Virus record (IMG/VR): IMGVR_UViG_3300025435_000067
Location: 1 to 26,988 of that record
DNA length: 26,988 bases
Direction: 5' to 3' (one strand)
Source of the DNA: a virus
Position numbers and translations under genes: made by a program. Below are positions 20,518 to 26,875 of the stretch, in pieces (the first letter of the stretch is position 1; each line of letters opens with the position of its first letter). Below the pieces are notes generated by a model. It had not been told where the DNA came from, did no database searches, and saw only the letters and a list, made by a program, of their open reading frames with translations.

Positions 20518-22519
20518 TAGATTTAGGACCGCCGTATTTTTCACCCTTCATCTTGATACCATCGAGCTTAACACGACGGTCGGCTACTTTTACACTCTTA
20601 CCACTCTTATGTGGTAGATATCCTTGGCTTATACAGCTAGAGAGTTGGCTTGCTCCCATGTTTCCACGCTTACGTGCATTAGCTTTACAGAATGCCCTAG
20701 AAGCCTTACCTGCTTCCATTAGCCAATAGTCGTCATCTTCCATATCTACGAAACTGTTTTCATACATATGTTTGCCACCATTAGTATCCCATTGTGGACC
20801 ACTTGGTGGAGCCATCTGTCCTTCGAGGTTAGTAGCGGCTTGTTTATCAGCGGCAGTAGGCGCTGGTGCTTTAGCAGGCTGCGATCCTGCCATAGCAGCT
20901 AAACTATTAGTACGGGCTTGATTACCATCACCAGTCGCATTGATCGGTGGTAGATTTTTTACCATAGGGTCTGTACCATCTTCACCTACACTCGCTGTTT
21001 GGCTATGTGCTTGTGCTTGTTCTATGAATTTCTTTAGATTTTCTATCCCTTGGTTGATTGGAGCTATTAACTGTGTAACTGTTTGACCACCGAGGAAGTC
21101 TGTGAGATGCCATTCGATGTCACGCTCTAAACTCATCTGCATAGATTCTAATACTTGTTCTACGTGATTTAGCATATCACCGGCGCTAGCGTGACCCATA
21201 GGACTAGTACCGGCATCTTCATCAAATGTATGTCCTAATATCTTACCAGTGTGATGTCCTAGATAACCGCCACCTAATGCTCCTGCTACTGGCAAAACTC
21301 CTAACAGATTATCTGCGCCGCCGCCGCCCATATAATATCCCAACCCAGCACCGCCTAGGGTTCCAAGTGTATCTAATATTCCTTCGTCGGTTTTCTTGTT
21401 CTTTTTCTTCTTAGCGATAGCTATAGCTGCTTGTTGTGCTGGATTGACAGCTTCTTTCTTCATAGCATTGCTTAACTGCTTAGTACCCTTGTCGGCTTTG
21501 TTAAACTCTTTAGCTACACTCGTCTTGATTCCTACCTTCTTAGCAAACTTAGGATCGTGGGCTGCTGCTGCCATCGTGCGAGCCTGCTTTTCACTAGTGC
21601 TTCTTTCAAACATACTTTCGTATTCTTTGGATCCATAAGAATCATCTTTGTATCCTGCCATATACTGTTCTATCTCTTTTGGATCAGTCAGCTTAACACG
21701 TATAGCAGTACCGCCTGGGGTTTGTGCATACTTGTGTGGAGTAGCAGGACGACCGTAATAACCATCTGCTACTCCTCTATCATAAGGTGAACCTTTTTCT
21801 TTGCTCATATCATCTGAATCTTCAGCTGTAGTTACACGGTTCTGTATCTTGATTTCTGCGTATGGATAAGTCTTCTCAGCCTGCGCACGGAACTGCATAA
21901 AAAGTTCATTTGGCATAACGAATGTTCCGCCCGGACCGCGATACTTCATTAGATTTGGAAGGTCGCGCTGTGCTTGCTTATAGAATCTTGGTCCTACAGT
22001 AAACGTCACGGTCTTCTGCGGTGCAGCTTGTCCTATGTCACGTATCTTTTTACCAAACATTGGATTTGGTTTCTTCTTGCGCTTTACAGTCACCTTCTCA
22101 TCTGGCTTTTCTGGAGGAGCCGATGTTGGATCGTCCTTTTGATATAATGATATACGATCTCCGCCTTCTCTCCTCACCCAGTCAAAAAACTTACCGAGGA
22201 ACCCTGCATCATCTGGAATCTTTTTAGGGGGGACTATGATGAGTGTCTTAGCAGATATGAATACTTTACCAAACTGTGTGTCGCCTAGCACTTCTTTTAC
22301 TGCCTTTACGACGTCTTCTGCGCTGGTTAGTTTGTTGAACTTAACCCTAGCATTACCGTAATGCACTTGATCTGGACTGTTACCAAATCCTGCCCAACCA
22401 ACTAGATACTGCTTTGGATTACCGTGCTCGTCTTTTTGACCAGTATCCTTCGCACCAAAGCGCAGGAAGATATGTCCAGTAGGTGTAGATATCTCACTTA
22501 AAACGTCGTTAAAATTCAT
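20501..22519 (-). CDS. Large multidomain phage protein with glycine zipper
   Basis: A 672-residue protein, probably virion-associated. It has an N-terminal globular region (about 1-125) and a basic linker (about 140-160, VKRKKKPNPMFGKK). The SPYDRGVADGYYGR module with LTDPKEIEQYMAGYKDD (about 244-293) and the KQARTMAAAAHDPKFAKKVGI / VAKEFNKADKG motif (about 311-350) are both patterns I recall from many phage proteins. A Gly zipper (about 381-432, GTLGGAGLGYYMGGGG) follows, then a helical region and a basic Cys-containing C-terminus (about 600-672, ASRAFCKANARKRGN, LSSCISQGYLPHKSGK). It shares its layout with the 732-residue protein. GAGGGG and AATAAATA octamers precede the start. The function is not known. 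Confidence 0.8.
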   Translation of the reverse strand: MNFNDVLSEISTPTGHIFLRFGAKDTGQKDEHGNPKQYLVGWAGFGNSPDQVHYGNARVKFNKLTSAEDVVKAVKEVLGDTQFGKVFISAKTLIIVPPKKIPDDAGFLGKFFDWVRREGGDRISLYQKDDPTSAPPEKPDEKVTVKRKKKPNPMFGKKIRDIGQAAPQKTVTFTVGPRFYKQAQRDLPNLMKYRGPGGTFVMPNELFMQFRAQAEKTYPYAEIKIQNRVTTAEDSDDMSKEKGSPYDRGVADGYYGRPATPHKYAQTPGGTAIRVKLTDPKEIEQYMAGYKDDSYGSKEYESMFERSTSEKQARTMAAAAHDPKFAKKVGIKTSVAKEFNKADKGTKQLSNAMKKEAVNPAQQAAIAIAKKKKNKKTDEGILDTLGTLGGAGLGYYMGGGGADNLLGVLPVAGALGGGYLGHHTGKILGHTFDEDAGTSPMGHASAGDMLNHVEQVLESMQMSLERDIEWHLTDFLGGQTVTQLIAPINQGIENLKKFIEQAQAHSQTASVGEDGTDPMVKNLPPINATGDGNQARTNSLAAMAGSQPAKAPAPTAADKQAATNLEGQMAPPSGPQWDTNGGKHMYENSFVDMEDDDYWLMEAGKASRAFCKANARKRGNMGASQLSSCISQGYLPHKSGKSVKVADRRVKLDGIKMKGEKYGGPKSTKAGE

Positions 22520-22537
22520 AATAGACCCCTCGATTGT

Positions 22538-22549
22538 ATTTATTTATTC
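22538..22549 (-). promoter_or_regulatory. Tandem AATAAATA late-type octamers
   Basis: Two overlapping octamers (AATAAATAAATA) span the stop of the upstream gene and lie 18 bases before the 672-residue gene start. Confidence 0.55.
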
Positions 22550-23083
22550 ATCCTCGTCCTCTTCGATGAAATCATCATCGTCTGGAATGATAACAGTTGG
22601 ATCGTCATACGCTTTGTAATAAGTTTCGTTGGGCATAAGCACACGATGCTTATCTACCATAGATAATCCTAAGATTGTTAGTGCAGATTTATCAAAGATA
22701 TCACACACATACCAAGTGCTGCTACAGCCCGCTGAGAAACGTTTAATGGGCCCGTGCTTGATATTGCTTTTCTCTAGTGTCTTCACTAGGAGATCACGCC
22801 AATTAGTAATGATACGAGTAATACCCTTAGCTTGATTTTTTAATCGTGCGATATCGTGTGCTGTTAATACAGCGATACTAGCACAATTATCATCATCGAT
22901 GGTCAGAAGACAATCTTTGACTTTGATGCTACCTTTGGTATGACTATTATCGGGAGTTTCTTTTGTAGTCCAGGGCACGGAACAATCAACGTGCTCGACA
23001 TAATAACTTTCACCCTTGGCTTTAATGATCCACATAGGAACCGAAGGGTCTTCGTGATGTTTCTTGTTAAAGTGGAACACCAT
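22544..23083 (-). CDS. Conserved phage-type protein with acidic tail
   Basis: A 179-residue protein. PSVPMWIIKAKGESYYVEHVDCSVPWTTKETPDNSHTKGSIKVKDCLLTIDDDN resembles a conserved hypothetical protein that I recall from T4-like marine phages, while the second half contains HDIARLKNQAKGITRIITNWRDLLVKTL. The C-terminus is strongly acidic (PDDDDFIEEDEDE), which may mimic nucleic acid or be disordered. Acidic-tailed phage proteins sometimes bind host enzymes; that is speculation here. The tail ends in Glu, the kind of end that RimK-type ligases can extend. No Shine-Dalgarno is evident at the ATG (23083), so the start is less certain. Confidence 0.75.
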   Translation of the reverse strand: MVFHFNKKHHEDPSVPMWIIKAKGESYYVEHVDCSVPWTTKETPDNSHTKGSIKVKDCLLTIDDDNCASIAVLTAHDIARLKNQAKGITRIITNWRDLLVKTLEKSNIKHGPIKRFSAGCSSTWYVCDIFDKSALTILGLSMVDKHRVLMPNETYYKAYDDPTVIIPDDDDFIEEDEDE

Positions 23084-23273
23084 TTCTTTGCATACTAATT
23101 CAATCTAGGCCATATTAATTCTCCTTTTCTATATTTATGAAGGTTACAACCCAGTCCAATCATCCCAAGGGCATACGATACAGGTCCACCTACAATCCCT
23201 CTAACGGCATAAACAAAGGGCTCCGTTGCGATATCTTACGATACGACTGCCGAGGTGTTCCCCTTGCTAATAG
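23084..23273 (-). other. Spacer between the amber tRNA and the acidic-tail gene, possibly structured RNA
   Basis: 190 bases with no convincing gene. The minus strand can form a 5-bp hairpin capped by a GUAA tetraloop, an AGGT/ACCT hairpin, and a long-range CAAGGG/CCCTTG pairing near its ends. A minus-strand frame without a start codon reads ...FVYAVRGIVGGPVSYALG... and ends in TAG. A plus-strand frame of 52 codons (23137-23295) starts at ATG but has no Shine-Dalgarno and runs into the tRNA. It could be an untranslated RNA, a decayed gene or a leader. Confidence 0.4.
23132..23139 (-). promoter_or_regulatory. CATAAATA late-type octamer
   Basis: It lies 48 bases before the acidic-tail gene start, inside the spacer. 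It is followed by AAGGAG and an ATG that opens only a two-codon frame (ATG GCC TAG). Confidence 0.45.
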
Positions 23274-23345
23274 TGGCGCTCTGTATGGGAGTTGAACCCA
23301 TTCTTGCAGTTTTAGAATCTGCTAGCTCTCCGCGAGCAACAAAGC
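23274..23345 (-). tRNA. tRNA-like gene with anticodon CUA (amber suppressor candidate)
   Basis: A 72-base RNA with encoded CCA. The acceptor stem GCTTTGT pairs with ACAGAGC over 7 bp (one G-U). A perfect T-arm ATGGG/CCCAT has a normal TTCAACT loop. The anticodon stem GCAG/CTGC has an A-A mismatch next to a 7-base loop TTCTAAA, which places U33 and puts CUA at 34-36 with A37, a typical layout for a codon starting with U. CUA reads UAG. The D arm is short (GCTC/GAGC with a 5-base loop), and the variable loop is 4 bases. It begins 4 bases after the peroxiredoxin stop, and it may be processed from that transcript. Which amino acid it takes is unknown, and it could be inactive. Confidence 0.7.
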
Positions 23346-23349
23346 ATTA

Positions 23350-23904
23350 TTAAAGTGTAGCACCACCTAGGGGGCGATTGCAACCACAAAGTTCTCCAGT
23401 GCCGAGAGCATCTAATACACGTAGAGTCTCTTCTGGACTGCGGCCTACGTTTAGATCGTTTACCGTAACGTGCTGGATGACGTTATCGGGATCTACGATA
23501 AATGTAGCTCGCAAGCAAGCACCCGCATCCTGATGGAAGATACCAAGCTGTCCTGCTAGTCCTCGATCATCACGTAGTGTATCTGCAAACATCCAGCTGT
23601 TAGTCTTCTTTAGATCTTCGTGATTGTTACGCCACGCTAGCTTTACGTACTCGTTATCAGTATTACCGATCAGCAACTTAGCATTGCGATCTTCAAACTG
23701 TTCTACCAGTGCATCATACGCTACGATCTCAGTCGGACACACAAATGTGAAATCCTTAGGATAAAAAACGATAACCTTCCACCAACCTGCGAAACTGTTC
23801 TCGTCAATCATTTCAAAAGCACCCGGTGCTTCATCATCATTTAGTACACCTGGCCTTACACCAGTGACTACAAATGGGGTAACCTTATCGCCTACTGTCT
23901 TCAT
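23350..23904 (-). CDS. AhpC-type peroxiredoxin
   Basis: A 184-residue peroxiredoxin. It has the peroxidatic Cys56 in TFVCPTE with Thr53, and the catalytic Arg132 in CLRATFIVDP. C-terminal Cys173 and Cys175 in ELCGCN match the resolving CxC arrangement of mycobacterial-type AhpC. It would reduce hydrogen or organic peroxides in the host cytoplasm, with electrons from a thiol reductant. The phage glutaredoxin is a possible partner. All catalytic residues are present. It is translated with the upstream 66-residue gene (ATGA overlap), in a unit with tRNA-Ala, tRNA-Pro and the amber tRNA. Phage peroxiredoxins are rare in my experience. Confidence 0.92.
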   Translation of the reverse strand: MKTVGDKVTPFVVTGVRPGVLNDDEAPGAFEMIDENSFAGWWKVIVFYPKDFTFVCPTEIVAYDALVEQFEDRNAKLLIGNTDNEYVKLAWRNNHEDLKKTNSWMFADTLRDDRGLAGQLGIFHQDAGACLRATFIVDPDNVIQHVTVNDLNVGRSPEETLRVLDALGTGELCGCNRPLGGATL

Positions 23905-24101
23905 TGCTTGTTCCTCGTTGTCATTGTTAAAAGTTGATCTAGTTTATTTTCAATCCTATCAAGCTGTTGCTTAATAGCATCATCGGTAGCATCTGGTCGA
24001 GGCGCAGGTACAAACTTTCCGTCTCTGCCACGGCTTAGAAAGAAACCGTTGCCCTTACCGTAACTTGTAAACTCGTGTATCCTTTTAGTATGCACATCCA
24101 T
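23901..24101 (-). CDS. Small protein with C-terminal coiled coil, unknown function
   Basis: A 66-residue protein, MDVHTKRIHEFTSYGKGNGFFLSRGRDGKFVPAPRPD..., ending in a heptad-like helix (DDAIKQQLDRIENKLDQLLTM). The GKGNGFFLSRGRDGKFV segment looks like an edge strand pair. The start at 24101 is chosen because AAGGAAAG lies in front of it, while the longer in-frame version would translate the tRNA genes. The stop overlaps the peroxiredoxin ATG, which suggests translational coupling. A role with the peroxiredoxin is possible, but nothing specific is seen. Confidence 0.75.
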   Translation of the reverse strand: MDVHTKRIHEFTSYGKGNGFFLSRGRDGKFVPAPRPDATDDAIKQQLDRIENKLDQLLTMTTRNKQ

Positions 24102-24123
24102 CGTACTTTCCTTTATAAAAAAA

Positions 24124-24200
<77 letters not shown>

Positions 24201-24202
24201 AC

Positions 24203-24276
24203 TGGTGGAGCAGCGGGGAATCGAACCCCGAAGTGCGCCTTGCAAAGGCGCCAGTTTCCCGTTAGCTTACTGCCCC
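24203..24276 (-). tRNA. tRNA-Ala (UGC)
   Basis: A 74-base gene with encoded CCA. The acceptor stem GGGGCAG/CTGCTCC contains the G3-U70 pair that identifies alanine tRNAs. The anticodon stem is GCGCC/GGCGC with loop TTTGCAA, giving UGC. It is the first gene after the promoter. Confidence 0.97.
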
Positions 24277-24289
24277 TTATTATTTTTAT

Positions 24290-24318
24290 ACTATATACTA
24301 TTTTTTACGCTACGTCAA
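24290..24318 (-). promoter_or_regulatory. Sigma70-type promoter of the tRNA/peroxiredoxin unit
   Basis: TTGACG (24318-24313), a 17-base spacer and TATAGT (24295-24290). It drives tRNA-Ala, tRNA-Pro, the 66-residue protein, peroxiredoxin and probably the amber tRNA. Confidence 0.82.
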
Positions 24319-24326
24319 CTAATATT

Positions 24327-24695
24327 TTAGTCATAATCACGGCAAACACGTATGTCGCGATATGCACCTATTCGGTTGTCCCACTGTCGGACAAAATCAC
24401 AGCGTTCCGGTCGACGATGGCGTTCGATGTAAACGGGTCGCTCTTCCACGATGATGCGCTCACGTGGCGGATTAGCCTGTTGCTGATCCATATTCTTACC
24501 AACTTCACTACCGATGAGAGCACCTGCGACAGCACCTAGGGCAGATCCTGCGGCGCCGCCTCCTAGTGACTTACCTACAGCATATCCGCCTACTGCACCT
24601 ACGCCAGTACCAATAGCTTGGTTAGGACCGGTGCTTTGACATCCTGCTGTTGCTAAAGCAATAATAGTAATTGAAATTGCTGTAGTGATTTTCAA
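24327..24695 (-). CDS. Glycine-zipper lipoprotein (17 kDa antigen-like)
   Basis: A 122-residue protein with a lipoprotein signal (MKITTAISITIIALATAGC, lipobox ATAGC with Cys19). A glycine zipper domain follows (about 27-66, GTGVGAVGGYAVGKSLGGGAAGSALGAVAGALIG), as in the rickettsial 17 kDa surface antigen and related outer-membrane lipoproteins. The C-terminal part is Arg-rich with two Cys (RPERCDFVRQWD, IRVCRDYD). It probably sits in the host outer membrane. It could be a lysis component, a superinfection-exclusion factor or an acquired host gene. The start is TTG with AAGGAG in front, overlapping the upstream stop; an ACTAAATA octamer is 16 bases upstream. Confidence 0.85.
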   Translation of the reverse strand: MKITTAISITIIALATAGCQSTGPNQAIGTGVGAVGGYAVGKSLGGGAAGSALGAVAGALIGSEVGKNMDQQQANPPRERIIVEERPVYIERHRRPERCDFVRQWDNRIGAYRDIRVCRDYD

Positions 24696-25006
24696 TGTGC
24701 TTCTCCTTGTTTATTTAGTCTCTTGTTATTCCTATCTTGTACTTTATCAGCTAAAAGATCTAATATCTCTATAGTAAAAGAGTCTGCATCTAGTCCTGAC
24801 ATAGAAGATTGATGCATAAGTATATCTCTCTCTTCTCTTATCATACTAACGATCGCTCTTCGTTCTTTTTCGATTTGATCTTGATCGATGCGACTCACGA
24901 TCCTAGAAATCATTTTGATCAATCGCCTACCATAATAGCCTATGAGTCCCAGAAGGATGATATTTACTATTAGTAACCACATGTCCATCACAGTAACAAA
25001 CTTCAT
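24692..25006 (-). CDS. Small membrane protein with cytoplasmic-type coiled coil
   Basis: A 104-residue protein with one N-terminal transmembrane segment (about 9-26, WLLIVNIILLGLIGYYG) followed by RRLIKMISRIVSRIDQDQIEKERRAIV, a charged coiled coil, and a soluble end (DSFTIEILDLLADKVQDRNNKRLNKQ). The positive residues after the membrane segment suggest the C-terminus stays in the cytoplasm, opposite to an inner spanin, although the following gene is a lipoprotein. CAGGAG precedes the ATG. The function is not recognised. Confidence 0.72.
   Translation of the reverse strand: MKFVTVMDMWLLIVNIILLGLIGYYGRRLIKMISRIVSRIDQDQIEKERRAIVSMIREERDILMHQSSMSGLDADSFTIEILDLLADKVQDRNNKRLNKQGEAH
24712..24719 (-). 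promoter_or_regulatory. ACTAAATA late-type octamer before the glycine-zipper lipoprotein
   Basis: It lies 16 bases before the TTG start, within the end of the upstream membrane protein gene. Confidence 0.35.
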
Positions 25007-25019
25007 TTGGATCTCCTGA

Positions 25020-25253
25020 TCATTTAACTTTAGTTATACCATATTTGTCTATGTAGGTTTGAAAACGGCGATCAATATAATCGTCGAGATGTTTCTTGAA
25101 TTCTCTCTTAGCTGGAACCAATCTCTCTTCTCGTATTTGGATCAGCTGCTTATGATTATGATATTTCTCTTCCTGCCACATATCATCTTGAGCATCGATC
25201 ATATCTTCTAATGACTTGAGCAGATCCTCTAGTATTTCACTGCTGGCTCTCAT
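25020..25253 (-). CDS. Small charged helical protein, unknown function
   Basis: A 77-residue protein that is almost entirely helical and charged (MRASSEILEDLLKSLEDMIDAQDDMWQEEKYHNHKQLIQIREERLVPAKREFKKHLDDYIDRRFQTYIDKYGITKVK). It could be a coiled-coil adaptor. The ATG overlaps the stop of the preceding membrane protein gene (ATGA). It sits in a run of small genes of the accessory type. No motif is recognised. Confidence 0.72.
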   Translation of the reverse strand: MRASSEILEDLLKSLEDMIDAQDDMWQEEKYHNHKQLIQIREERLVPAKREFKKHLDDYIDRRFQTYIDKYGITKVK

Positions 25254-25492
25254 TTTTCAACCTTTATGCAAATCTGTTTGCCATCAGCATTCAAACGTGG
25301 AGTCAACGACCCTCGGCCTAGATATTGACAGCCTGTAAGATGATCTGTGAGCACGCTCATACCACTTGAATGATCTGGAAAGTCGCTATCGTCTTTAGGC
25401 TCAAAAGGTGCAGTCAGTTGCAGAGCAATGAGTATCCAAAATACGATCATAAACCCCGTAAATACCCTGTTGGGGGTGAAGAACTGTTTCAT
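25250..25492 (-). CDS. Small single-pass membrane protein with periplasmic-type domain
   Basis: An 80-residue protein, MKQFFTPNRVFTGFMIVFWILIALQLTAPFEPKDD..., with one transmembrane segment (about 10-28) and a C-terminal part carrying two Cys (TGCQYLGRG, KQICIKVEK) that could form a disulfide in the periplasm. The ATG at 25492 is chosen over a GTG four codons earlier because GGGAG is well placed before it and it overlaps the upstream stop (ATGA). The positive N-terminus (KQFFTPNR) supports an N-in, C-out orientation. The function is unknown. Confidence 0.72.
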   Translation of the reverse strand: MKQFFTPNRVFTGFMIVFWILIALQLTAPFEPKDDSDFPDHSSGMSVLTDHLTGCQYLGRGSLTPRLNADGKQICIKVEK

Positions 25493-25785
25493 GCTATCTC
25501 CCACTTATATTCATCGATGGTCATTACGGTTTCTAAACCGTCGTATTCATCGATGCGATACTTAGTACCTGTTTCTAGTTCACGGATGGAAAGTTCACCA
25601 GCCCAGTCGCTAGCCTCTGCGCCTAGTTCTTCGACAACTTGTACAAGCAGCGGATCGTCACGACGTAATTCGCTCTCCCACCATCCCTCTGGTTCTGGTT
25701 GACCTTTGAGTTCCCAGTACCGATTAATCGCTGCTTTTGACAATCCAAAACCACCAAAGCAGTTGTTGTATACGATCTTAGTCAT
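25489..25785 (-). CDS. Conserved phage protein of the CFGGFGLS type
   Basis: A 98-residue protein, MTKIVYNNCFGGFGLSKAAINRYWELKG..., with RRDDPLLVQVVEELGAEASDWAGELSIRELETGTKYRIDEYDGLETV. The YNNCFGGFGLS start and YRIDEYDGLE end form a pattern that I recall as common in large phages and some giant viruses, without known function. It starts 3 bases after the stop of the RimK-like gene, so the two are probably on one transcript. It has a fixed small size and no membrane segment. Confidence 0.85.
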   Translation of the reverse strand: MTKIVYNNCFGGFGLSKAAINRYWELKGQPEPEGWWESELRRDDPLLVQVVEELGAEASDWAGELSIRELETGTKYRIDEYDGLETVMTIDEYKWEIA

Positions 25786-25788
25786 TTC

Positions 25789-26673
25789 TCACCCATTCAG
25801 TTTGAATTTAACATAATCTATTATAGCACCTGCGATATCTATATTGCAATATTTTTCAAATCCCTCGAAACCAGGTGCGCTATTAGCTTCACACACTTTA
25901 AAACCTTCTTGATCAAAAAGCAAGTCTATTCCTGCGATATCTAATCCTAGGCATTTTGCAGTCTCTCTGCAGAGTAAATCTAACTCATTAGTAATTTCAA
26001 ATGATTCACCCGTACCGCCTCCTGTTATGTTAGCACGGAAGTCGCCCGGAGGACCAGTACGTTTCATAACACCTATGGTCTTGCCACCAACTACCCATAC
26101 ACGTAGATCAGTTCCAACTGCGGAATTGATAAACTCCTGCACAATCATAGTTTTCTTGACACCGAGATTATCTATGAGTTCCATAAGGTCCTCGAACAAT
26201 TCTTTAGTTTGGCAGAGATGTACGCCTTTACCGTAGCTGCCCTGTAAGACTTTGACTACACATGGAAATCCTATTTCTTTTGCTACTAGGTCGCTAGAAA
26301 CAGGAAACTTAACCAACATAGTTTTTGGCGTAGGTATATTGTTTTGTGCTAATATCTGGTGTGCTAAGAGCTTATCACCTACATTAGTGATAGCTTCGCT
26401 ATTATTGATAGTGGGTACTGAAAACTTTTCTAGCTGTCGCATAACAGCAGATCGAAAATAATTAGTACCAGACCCTACTCTAGTTAGCACCAACTTAGGC
26501 ATGCTGATACTATCGCCTTTGTATCTAATGCTTTTAGTCCTGCTGCGGTTGACTATGATATCAAACTCATCAGGATGCATCAATCTTGCATCGATAGAAT
26601 TGTTAGAGAATGTCTCTAACAACCTACGATTCTCATAGCTATCGTTATGCTGGCTTAGTATCCAAACACTCAT
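25789..26673 (-). CDS. rimK: RimK-like ATP-grasp ligase
   Basis: A 294-residue protein of the RimK family, full length. It has the ATP-grasp core: GFPCVVKVLQGSYGKGVHLCQ (about 134-154) for ATP binding, IVQEFI for the adenine pocket, and the metal-binding EANSAPGFEGFE near the C-terminus (compare EVNASPGLEGIE in RimK), with LDIAGIDLLFD just before it. RimK enzymes join glutamate residues to the C-terminus of ribosomal protein S6; LysX/ArgX relatives act in amino-acid synthesis. The phage enzyme may modify the host ribosome or a phage protein with an acidic tail. It is flanked by small unknown genes, with no substrate gene obvious. Confidence 0.9.
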   Translation of the reverse strand: MSVWILSQHNDSYENRRLLETFSNNSIDARLMHPDEFDIIVNRSRTKSIRYKGDSISMPKLVLTRVGSGTNYFRSAVMRQLEKFSVPTINNSEAITNVGDKLLAHQILAQNNIPTPKTMLVKFPVSSDLVAKEIGFPCVVKVLQGSYGKGVHLCQTKELFEDLMELIDNLGVKKTMIVQEFINSAVGTDLRVWVVGGKTIGVMKRTGPPGDFRANITGGGTGESFEITNELDLLCRETAKCLGLDIAGIDLLFDQEGFKVCEANSAPGFEGFEKYCNIDIAGAIIDYVKFKLNG

Positions 26674-26674
26674 A

Positions 26675-26875
26675 TCACCAACTCTGGTAATCTGTTAGGT
26701 CTACCCAGACACCGCGGCCTTCTTGGGTTTCAATAGAAGCTTCGACAGCTAAACCGATGCCTGAGCTGTGAGAAGTAGTGATCTCAACTTCAAAGTCCTT
26801 GTCCTCTAAAGTTGAGATCCACTCCATCAGTCTCTTTAGGTCAGTAACCCTAAGTTTGACGGAGTTATTGCTCAT
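26675..26875 (-). CDS. Small conserved protein of unknown function
   Basis: A 66-residue protein, MSNNSVKLRVTDLKRLMEWISTLEDKDFEVEITTSHSSGIGLAVEASIETQEGRGVWVDLTDYQSW. A helix (LKRLMEWISTL) is followed by a clear beta-sheet pattern, and the compact size suggests a single small domain. It lies one base before rimK and overlaps the upstream stop (TAATG), so it belongs to the same operon. There is no family recognition. Confidence 0.7.
   Translation of the reverse strand: MSNNSVKLRVTDLKRLMEWISTLEDKDFEVEITTSHSSGIGLAVEASIETQEGRGVWVDLTDYQSW

Noticed and set aside
23137-23295. Plus-strand 52-codon frame
   Set aside because: No Shine-Dalgarno, no promoter, and it runs into the tRNA-like gene on the other strand; kept only as a note in the spacer entry.
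24327-25006. Inner/outer spanin pair (membrane coiled-coil protein plus lipoprotein)
   Set aside because: The gene order fits, but the cluster of Arg/Lys after the membrane segment predicts a cytoplasmic C-terminus, and the lipoprotein has a glycine-zipper domain not typical of spanins.
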